From assembly GCA_040380145.1 (NCBI GenBank), contig JBEIJQ010000195.1, forward strand, positions 1 through 5,095: a stretch of 5,095 bases of DNA. Reading direction: 5' to 3'. The translations under genes and the position numbers were made by a program. This DNA is from JBEIJQ01 sp040380145 (GTDB lineage Bacteria; Bacteroidota; Bacteroidia; Chitinophagales; Saprospiraceae). Each line of letters starts with the position of its first letter. Positions within the stretch are counted from its first letter, which is position 1. Under the pieces are notes generated by a model, which was not told the origin of the DNA, did no database searches, and worked only from the letters and a program-made list of their open reading frames with translations. Of the stretch, positions 1 through 4,497 are shown piece after piece.

Positions 1-474
1 GCAGAGCTGTTGCTGTTGGGCCACCGTGAGCCGTTTGGCGGGGTTGTGCAGATCGTCTTTCACCTCGTCCCACAGTTGGGCCTTTTGGAGGGCCTGCTCG
101 ACTTTTTCGGTCAATTCGATTTGGGAAGGTACATCCGGTCGGAGCCTCAATCCGAAAGCGACGTTGTCGAAAATATTCGCCCGAAAGACCTGGGGTTTTT
201 CGAAGACCATGCCCACCGTTCGGCGAAGGTCTTCGGCCCGATAGCCCCGGTCGTGTATGTCGCGTCCGTTTACCAACACGCGGCCCCGGAGCCAGTAGCC
301 GACGTTGTCTTCGTTCATGCGGTTGAACAGGCGCAAAAAGGTGGTTTTCCCGCTGCCTCCGGGGCCGATCAGCGCGGTGACAGTTCCTTTGGGGATGGAA
401 ATGGACACATTGTAGAGTGCGGTTTCGTCGTCGAATTCCACGCTGACGGAGTCCGCCACGAGCATTGGTTCCAT
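1..474 (-). CDS. pstB: Phosphate-type ABC importer ATP-binding subunit, PstB-like, partial (C-terminus outside window)
   Basis: This is the cytoplasmic ATPase that would power an inner-membrane importer, most likely for phosphate. The first 158 residues are visible; the left edge cuts the gene. Walker A is GPGGSGKTT at 37-45, followed by FLRLFNRMNE (46-55), very close to the FLRxxNRMN stretch that marks PstB. Further PstB-like blocks are VGMVF-KP (87-94), NIFDNVAFGLR (100-110) and LWDEVKDDLH (134-143). Two catalytic motifs are unusual: the Q-loop position is Glu (E92, normally Gln in VGMVFQKP), and the signature is LTVAQQQQLC (149-158) rather than LSGGQQQRLC. The Walker B and switch regions lie outside the window. 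The start is ATG at 474-472; a second ATG (465-463) is three codons on. It lies 28 nt downstream of the permease stop, so the two are probably co-transcribed. The family call is secure; phosphate as substrate is inferred from PstB-like blocks. Confidence 0.85.
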   Translation of the reverse strand, partial: MEPMLVADSVSVEFDDETALYNVSISIPKGTVTALIGPGGSGKTTFLRLFNRMNEDNVGYWLRGRVLVNGRDIHDRGYRAEDLRRTVGMVFEKPQVFRANIFDNVAFGLRLRPDVPSQIELTEKVEQALQKAQLWDEVKDDLHNPAKRLTVAQQQQLC

Positions 475-502
475 GGGCTTTTTTTAAAAAAGAAAAAAAG
501 GC

Positions 503-1234
503 TCAGCTGCTTTTGGTGAGTATGAAGAACAGATTGAGCACAAAGGTCTGTCCGAGCATCAAAAGGGCGCAAAGCCCGATGTCTTGTACGATGCCGACGG
601 TGATGGTCACCAGGGCAACTTCGCCCAAAACACGGGTCAACGCCAACAGACCGCCCTTGATGATGCGGTTGCTCGAATCGGGCAGCACCACGCGGAAAGC
701 CGTTTGCACTTTGGTGGCACCAAGCGCATACGCTGCGTTTCGCAACGATCTGGGCACGTTGCGCAGGGCATCTTCCATCAAAAAGGTGCACAGGGGGACG
801 GTCATTAAAACAAATATCAGATAGAGCCTGAACAGGCCTTCTCCCTCGCCCACGGGAACGCGGCCCATCAGCAGCAAAACGCCCAGTCCATATATTCCGG
901 CGGGCACGGCCGCTTGCACCCCGATGTAGTTGCGCAGCCAGCGGCGGGTATTCTTGGGCGTGTACTCGCTCATCCAAAGGGCGGCCGACAGTCCCAAGAC
1001 CAAGCTGGTCAAAAAGGCTGCAAATCCGATCATCCCCATTTGGGACCACCACGAAGTATCGGGCGGGGGAGGCGCTATCAGGTTGGCCAGCAGGATACGC
1101 ACTTCGTCGAGATCGAACGGATGATCGAAATGCTGGGTCCGCATCGAAAAAAGGACCAGCACGATCAAGGGCATTAGTAGGGCAATGCCCACGCCCAAGA
1201 AAAGCCAGATTTCGGCCAATACGTTGCGTTTCAT
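503..1234 (-). CDS. pstA: Phosphate-type ABC importer permease subunit, PstA-like
   Basis: This is an inner-membrane channel subunit of a binding-protein-dependent importer, 243 residues from the chosen ATG (PstA is usually nearer 280-300). Hydrophobic stretches suggest six membrane spans at about 10-29, 63-88, 105-124, 135-153, 191-215 and 217-239. The cytoplasmic EAA-type loop that docks on the ATPase runs from about 154 to 185, with NAAYALGATK then RVVLP. The stretch MSEYTPKN (88-95) followed by VPAGIYGLG (110-118) resembles PstA (EEYAPKN, VPSIVYGL) more than PstC. The reading frame also has a GTG at 1258-1256, eight codons upstream, but that codon touches a -7-like promoter element, so ATG 1234-1232 is preferred. 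The ATPase follows 28 nt downstream, matching the normal A-then-B order. No PstC or PstS gene precedes it; the neighbour upstream is divergent. A molybdate or tungstate permease is a less likely alternative. Confidence 0.82.
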   Translation of the reverse strand: MKRNVLAEIWLFLGVGIALLMPLIVLVLFSMRTQHFDHPFDLDEVRILLANLIAPPPPDTSWWSQMGMIGFAAFLTSLVLGLSAALWMSEYTPKNTRRWLRNYIGVQAAVPAGIYGLGVLLLMGRVPVGEGEGLFRLYLIFVLMTVPLCTFLMEDALRNVPRSLRNAAYALGATKVQTAFRVVLPDSSNRIIKGGLLALTRVLGEVALVTITVGIVQDIGLCALLMLGQTFVLNLFFILTKSS

Positions 1235-1257
1235 CGGAAAATCGGGTGGTTCAGGCA

Positions 1258-1265
1258 CAAATATA
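1258..1265 (-). promoter_or_regulatory. Bacteroidota -7-like promoter element (TATATTTG) before the permease gene
   Basis: Read on the minus strand this is TATATTTG, an exact match to the TAnnTTTG -7 consensus of Bacteroidota housekeeping promoters. Transcription would begin a few bases downstream, leaving a leader of roughly 15-20 nt before the ATG at 1234. No TTG at the expected -33 distance is evident; the nearest TTG upstream is 28 nt away. The match is exact but short, so chance is possible; its position in a divergent spacer supports it. Confidence 0.45.
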
Positions 1266-1341
1266 ATCTCTTTTGGATATTTTTGTAGAAAAACAATGGG
1301 GACATCATGCAGAATGCCCCTCGAAATTTGTCCGCAAGTTC

Positions 1342-1349
1342 TATTTTTG
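1342..1349 (+). promoter_or_regulatory. Bacteroidota -7-like promoter element (TATTTTTG), possibly giving a leaderless transcript
   Basis: TATTTTTG matches TAnnTTTG exactly and ends only 4 nt before the ATG of the cysteine-rich protein gene at 1354. With usual Bacteroidota spacing, transcription would start at or very near the A of that ATG, so the mRNA would have almost no 5' leader. TTTG at 1327-1330 is too close (11 nt) to be a normal -33 element, and no better one is seen. Confidence 0.45.
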
Positions 1350-1353
1350 CACT

Positions 1354-1860
1354 ATGCCGCGCACGGTACGATCCTTAGCCGCTTTCTTTTTGGCGTTGCT
1401 CTTGGCTGTCTCGAGCATCGGAGCCAATATCCGTGTGCACCGCTGCCTGCGCACTTCCGAGCAAAGCTGCTGCTCTGGCAAGTTCCCATCCAAAACGGCA
1501 TGTACGGACGCTCGTCCTTGTTGCACGACCAAATCCGAGCACAAGATCCCCTCCGCTCCCGATGACGGGTGCTGCGGCGAATCCTGCGGCCTGCACGGCG
1601 GGGACGCATCCGGGCTCTGCCCCACGGGCTGCTGCCGAATCACCCTGCTACGCTTGGCCCTGGACCTGCCTTACCACGAAAGCCGGACCGATTGGGGCCT
1701 CTCCCTGTTTTACCTGCCGGCCGAAGCGCCATCATGGAAAGTGGCCACCGTTTTGTACAAGGCCGTCCCCCCTCGATCGACGCCTTTTCCCATCGACCGG
1801 GAACGCCCGCCCATCGGCGGCAGAAAGATTCGGGTCCTTTTGGGATCTTGGATTTGTTAG
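1354..1860 (+). CDS. HYC_CC_PP-like cysteine-rich exported protein, probable metal-associated
   Basis: This 168-residue protein begins with a signal peptide (hydrophobic about 9-24) and then carries a cysteine-dense region. It has 13 Cys, including CC pairs at 39-40, 56-57, 73-74 and 93-94. The layout resembles the Bacteroidota family named HYC_CC_PP: a His-x-Cys just after the signal peptide (H29-R-C31, with Arg where Tyr is usual), CC pairs in the middle, and a Pro-Pro (152-153) followed by a short hydrophobic C-terminal end. It is longer than I expect for this family, and its middle is expanded. Family members have no proven biochemical role that I know of; from memory they often lie near TonB-dependent receptors and heavy-metal genes. 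The cysteines and the MbnP/MbnH-like genes downstream suggest metal binding or sensing in the periplasm. The frame is open up to 1273, but ATG 1354 starts the signal peptide and sits 4 nt after the promoter-like element. A 130-nt spacer separates it from the next gene. Confidence 0.72.
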   Translation: MPRTVRSLAAFFLALLLAVSSIGANIRVHRCLRTSEQSCCSGKFPSKTACTDARPCCTTKSEHKIPSAPDDGCCGESCGLHGGDASGLCPTGCCRITLLRLALDLPYHESRTDWGLSLFYLPAEAPSWKVATVLYKAVPPRSTPFPIDRERPPIGGRKIRVLLGSWIC

Positions 1861-1990
1861 TTTTGGGAAAACCTTTTTCTTGAAACTCCGTTTTTTTCAG
1901 TGGAAAAATCGCACGGACTCGTTTTTCGCACACTTTTTTGTCTACTGCATCCCGTGGTATCCGATTTTTTCTGTTTTTCTAAAAAAAGCC
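1861..1990 (+). other. A/T-run-rich spacer between the Cys-rich gene and the MbnP-like gene
   Basis: This 130-nt spacer holds no convincing gene. Directly after the stop is a weak hairpin, GTTTT-ggg-AAAAC (1860-1872), followed by a T run; a second loose pairing, GAAAAA (1903-1908) with TTTTTC (1922-1927), precedes another T run (1934-1939). Either could act as a leaky terminator, but both stems are short and A/T-dominated. No TAnnTTTG element was found, so the downstream pair may depend on read-through from the promoter near 1342 or on a promoter not recognisable by eye. The last bases before the next ATG are A-rich, as is common for Bacteroidota leaders. Confidence 0.4.
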
Positions 1991-2791
1991 ATGAACAAAT
2001 CCATAGTAATTTTCTCCCTGTTGGCCGTGCTGGGTCTGTCCGCCTGCTCGGACGACCGTTGTCCGGTGGAGCAGATTCCCGAAAACACGTTTCTCGAACT
2101 GAACTTTCGGGCCGAAGCGCAAGGGCAGTCGATCTGGTACTTCAAAGACGTGGACTATCCGCTCGGTGATACCCATATCCGCATCTCCCTGCTCCGATTT
2201 TTTCTGGGCGACGTCACCTTGTTGGGGCCCGACGGCGATACGACCGTGTTGGACATCCACAACGTGGATTTTTCCCTCAACCAATCCGATCAAACCACGG
2301 CGGATCTGGGCGAGACAGTCCGGATCGCCAACCCGCCCGTGGGCCTTTGGACGGGTATTCGCTTCGGGATCGGCGTGCCCGGCGATCTGAACCGGATGTC
2401 GCCGGCGGATTTTCCGGCGGGTCATCCGTTGTCCAACCCCTCCGAGTTTTGGGACGCTTGGAACAGTTATATTTTCGCCAAATTGGAAGGACAGTCCGAT
2501 CTGGACGGAGACGGCGATTATGCCGACGACAACAGTTCGTTCCTCTACCATTCCGGCACCCAGGCGCAATATGTGACCCTGACTTTCGAGGAGCCTTTCG
2601 AGGTCAAGCCCTGCCAAACGGCCCGCCTGGATTTCGGTCTCGATGTGCCGCACTTGTTTTACAACGCCACGGATACGCTCGACTTGGTGAACAACACCTT
2701 CAACCACGCGGGCGATCCGGACGATCCCGATTTTGCCTTCACCTCTTTTGTGATGGAAAATTTCAGATCCGCCATCCGTTGGAAAAATTGA
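1991..2791 (+). CDS. mbnP: MbnP-family copper-binding protein, predicted lipoprotein
   Basis: This 266-residue protein resembles MbnP, the periplasmic protein paired with MbnH in methanobactin operons and more widely. In characterised cases MbnH converts a Trp of MbnP to kynurenine, and copper binding depends on that change. A lipoprotein signal ends at LSAC (Cys19). It is followed by SDD, a partial match to the acidic export signal (SDDDD-like) that sends Bacteroidota lipoproteins to the cell surface. Other family-like blocks are LELNFRAEAQG (35-45), ISLLRFFLGDVTL (65-77), GLWTGIRFGIGVP (118-130) and FWDAWNSYIFAKLEG (153-167). Trp residues are W49, W120, W154, W157 and W264. Residues 170-181 (DLDGDGDYADDN) look like a calcium-binding acidic loop. 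The start at ATG 1991 is fixed by the signal peptide; the frame is open far upstream only as a shadow of the preceding gene. MbnH-like gene 8 nt downstream supports the call. Confidence 0.85.
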   Translation: MNKSIVIFSLLAVLGLSACSDDRCPVEQIPENTFLELNFRAEAQGQSIWYFKDVDYPLGDTHIRISLLRFFLGDVTLLGPDGDTTVLDIHNVDFSLNQSDQTTADLGETVRIANPPVGLWTGIRFGIGVPGDLNRMSPADFPAGHPLSNPSEFWDAWNSYIFAKLEGQSDLDGDGDYADDNSSFLYHSGTQAQYVTLTFEEPFEVKPCQTARLDFGLDVPHLFYNATDTLDLVNNTFNHAGDPDDPDFAFTSFVMENFRSAIRWKN

Positions 2792-2799
2792 GGAACCCG

Positions 2800-3942
2800 A
2801 TGAAAAAATCTTTTTTTTCGTTGTTGCTCCTCCCGTTGTTGTTCGTCGCCTGCGGGAAAGAGCATGTTGCCGTCTGTCCGGAAGCTGCCCAGAGCCTCGA
2901 GAATATCCCGTATGCGCCGGTTCCGGTGACCTTGCAGTTCCCGTTGGGATTTCCGACCATGCCCCTGCCCGCCGACAATCCATTGACCGAGGACGGTATC
3001 CAGTTGGGCAGACACCTGTTTTTCGACAAAATTTTGTCGGGCGACCTGTCAATGGGCTGTTCCGACTGCCACCAACCGAGATACGGCTTCACCGACGGAA
3101 GGCGTTTTAGCACCGGCATCGACGGTATCGAAGGCCACCGCAGCGCCATGCCGCTGATGAATGTGGGCTTCTCCTCGGAGGTCAGCCAAGAAGGCCGCAA
3201 CTTTATGTGGGACGGGCGTTTCCCGTCGCTGGAAGTGCAAGCCCTTGCCCCGACCAACGATCCCATCGAACTGCACGGCAACTGGCCCGACATCGAGTGC
3301 CGACTGCGTGCGCACCCTACCTATCCGGCCCTCTTCCGCAAGGCCTTCGGGATCCGCTCTACCGACGAGATCACCCGCCAACTGGTGGCCAAGGCTCTTT
3401 CGCAGTTTCAGCGGAGCATCGTGGTGGGGGCCAATTCCAAGTATTACCGTGCCCAGCTTGGCTTGGAAAACCTGACCGACTCGGAAAACCGCGGCCGGAT
3501 GATGTTCTTTGCCAACGACACCACCGGGCAGGAGCTGCCCGATGCGGAGTGCGCCCATTGCCACAACGGCAGCCAGTTCACGAATTTCCGTTTCGTGAAC
3601 AACGGCCTGCAGCCCGCCGCCACCCTGACGGACTTTTTGGATCCCGGCCTCGGCCGCATCAACGGCCGCAACGCCGACAACGGCAAGTTCAAAACGCCCT
3701 CGCTCTGGAATGTGGTGCTCACGGCTCCTTACATGCACGCAGGCCAGTTCGCCACCTTGGAAGAGGTCATCGACCACTATGACAGGGGGGGGCAGTACTC
3801 GCCCAACCGGGCCACCGAACTCGTGCAACTGGAACAGGCGCCCGCGTTCACGCCCCAGCAAAAGGCCGACCTGATCGCTTTCCTGCATACTTTGACCGAT
3901 ACTGCTTATTTGAGCAATCCTCTCTACACCAGTCCGTTCTAA
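2800..3942 (+). CDS. mbnH: MbnH/MauG-like di-haem c-type cytochrome (peroxidase family), predicted lipoprotein
   Basis: This 380-residue protein belongs to the bacterial di-haem cytochrome c peroxidase/MauG superfamily. Covalent haem sites are CSDCH (87-91) and CAHCH (251-255). Other landmarks are LGRHLFFD (69-76), the inter-haem Trp in MWDGRFPSLEVQAL (W137), TPSLWNV (299-305), APYMHAGQFATLEEV (309-323) and DHYDRGG (325-331). In classical peroxidases a Met occupies the place that appears to be Y327 here; a Tyr axial ligand is the MauG/MbnH pattern and allows protein oxidation rather than simple peroxide removal. The likely substrate is the MbnP-like protein encoded just upstream. The signal peptide ends in LFVAC (Cys18), so it is probably an envelope lipoprotein like its partner. 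ATG 2800 lies 8 nt after the mbnP stop, and AGGA (2791-2794) overlapping that stop forms an SD-like site, unusual for the group. Pair order and spacing imply one mRNA. A plain cytochrome c peroxidase is the alternative. Confidence 0.85.
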   Translation: MKKSFFSLLLLPLLFVACGKEHVAVCPEAAQSLENIPYAPVPVTLQFPLGFPTMPLPADNPLTEDGIQLGRHLFFDKILSGDLSMGCSDCHQPRYGFTDGRRFSTGIDGIEGHRSAMPLMNVGFSSEVSQEGRNFMWDGRFPSLEVQALAPTNDPIELHGNWPDIECRLRAHPTYPALFRKAFGIRSTDEITRQLVAKALSQFQRSIVVGANSKYYRAQLGLENLTDSENRGRMMFFANDTTGQELPDAECAHCHNGSQFTNFRFVNNGLQPAATLTDFLDPGLGRINGRNADNGKFKTPSLWNVVLTAPYMHAGQFATLEEVIDHYDRGGQYSPNRATELVQLEQAPAFTPQQKADLIAFLHTLTDTAYLSNPLYTSPF

Positions 3943-3981
3943 AAAAACGAACGGGCTACTTCTGCCTTCCGCATTTTTTTT
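3931..3981 (+). terminator. Possible terminator or 3' hairpin at the end of the MbnH-like gene
   Basis: A 9-bp stem (one T-G wobble) is formed by AGTCCGTTC (3931-3939) and GAACGGGCT (3949-3957), with an A-rich 9-nt loop that contains the stop codon. A run of eight T follows only at 3974-3981, about 16 nt after the stem, which is farther than in a standard intrinsic terminator. It may end the mbnP-mbnH message weakly or protect its 3' end. The rest of the spacer up to 4007 shows no clear promoter for the next gene. Confidence 0.35.
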
Positions 3982-4007
3982 GTTCACCTCAACCATACAC
4001 TTCTACT

Positions 4008-4442
4008 ATGCGTACGTACACCTTTTTGCTGCTCGCCCTCCTTTTTTCCCCGCTGGCCGTTTCGGCCCAGGAGATCGCCGGAAACTGGATCACCGTTGAC
4101 GACAATTCGGGCAAGGACCGCTCGGTCGTGCACATCTGGAAGGACCAAGGGTCCGGAAAGTATTTTGCCAAGATCGAGAAGATCCTGTATTCGCCCACGG
4201 GCGATCTGAACCCGAACTGCAAGAAATGCGATCCCCAAGACGCCCGTTACATGAAGCCCGTCAACGGGATGATCATCCTGCGGGATCTGACCTGGGACGG
4301 TTCGGCGTATTCCGGTGGCTTTATCTTGGATCCTGAAAACGGCAAGGAGTATCGCTGCAAAATGTGGATGGAGGGCAATGTCCTCAAAGTACGCGGCTAT
4401 CTGGGGCCATTTTACCGTACCCAGGGCTGGAAAAAAGGGTAG
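4008..4442 (+). CDS. Exported DUF2147-family protein
   Basis: This 144-residue protein has a signal peptide ending near AVSA-Q (about residue 20-21) and a mature part that matches the DUF2147 pattern from end to end. Visible blocks are GNWITVDDNSGK (25-36), SVVHIWKD (39-46), KYFAKIEKIL (51-60), the CxxC pair C71/C74, GMIILRDLTWDG (87-98), YSGGFILDPENGKEYRCKM (101-119), and the closing LKVRGYLG then RTQGW (126-141). The length is normal for the family. It should be a soluble envelope protein. No biochemical function is established to my knowledge; the CxxC might bind metal or form a disulfide, which is only a suggestion from its context. It lies 65 nt after the MbnH-like gene with a weak hairpin between, and is followed by a strong terminator-like hairpin, so it may be its own unit or the last gene of the upstream one. 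ATG 4008 is fixed by the signal peptide. Confidence 0.86.
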   Translation: MRTYTFLLLALLFSPLAVSAQEIAGNWITVDDNSGKDRSVVHIWKDQGSGKYFAKIEKILYSPTGDLNPNCKKCDPQDARYMKPVNGMIILRDLTWDGSAYSGGFILDPENGKEYRCKMWMEGNVLKVRGYLGPFYRTQGWKKG

Positions 4443-4461
4443 TTGACGAACATTGGCGGGA

Positions 4462-4497
4462 GGCAGGGATTTTCATTACCAATCCCTGTCTTCTTTT
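4462..4497 (+). terminator. Rho-independent terminator-like hairpin between the DUF2147 gene and the receptor gene
   Basis: GGCAGGGATT (4462-4471) pairs with AATCCCTGTC (4481-4490) to give a 10-bp stem with one G-T wobble and a 9-nt loop. It is followed at once by the T-rich TTCTTTT and, after the ATG, by more T runs. It starts about 20 nt after the DUF2147 stop, so it is well placed to end that message. Since its tail runs into the receptor start codon, it could alternatively act as an attenuator controlling receptor expression. Confidence 0.65.

Noticed and set aside
10..519. 169-codon plus-strand open frame opposite the ATPase gene
   Set aside because: The minus strand encodes Walker A and PstB-like blocks over the same bases, so this is a shadow.
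1235..1258. GTG at 1258-1256 as permease start
   Set aside because: The codon touches the -7-like element TATATTTG, and the eight added residues (MPEPPDFP) are not typical of a permease N-terminus; ATG 1234 fits better.
1860..1880. GTTTT-ggg-AAAAC hairpin as a real terminator of the Cys-rich gene
   Set aside because: The stem is only 5 bp and nearly all A-T; it is noted in the spacer entry but not called as a terminator.
1433..1990. Long in-frame upstream extension of the MbnP-like gene to 1433
   Set aside because: It overlaps the Cys-rich gene in another frame, has no family resemblance, and would bury the clear lipoprotein signal that starts at 1991.
2347..2799. In-frame upstream extension of the MbnH-like gene overlapping mbnP
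   Set aside because: The lipoprotein signal begins at 2800 with an SD-like AGGA before it; the upstream part is a frame shadow of mbnP.
1979..3052. 357-codon open frame on the minus strand opposite mbnP and the start of mbnH
   Set aside because: It crosses two well-supported genes and has no signal peptide, domain or sensible start context.
3049..3996. 315-codon open frame on the minus strand opposite the MbnH-like gene
   Set aside because: It mirrors a gene with clear haem motifs and family blocks; antisense frames often stay open in GC-rich genes. No recognisable domain.
3979..4003. TTTG ... TACACTTC as promoter for the DUF2147 gene
   Set aside because: The -7 match is poor (CTTC instead of TTTG) and the 13-nt spacing is too short.
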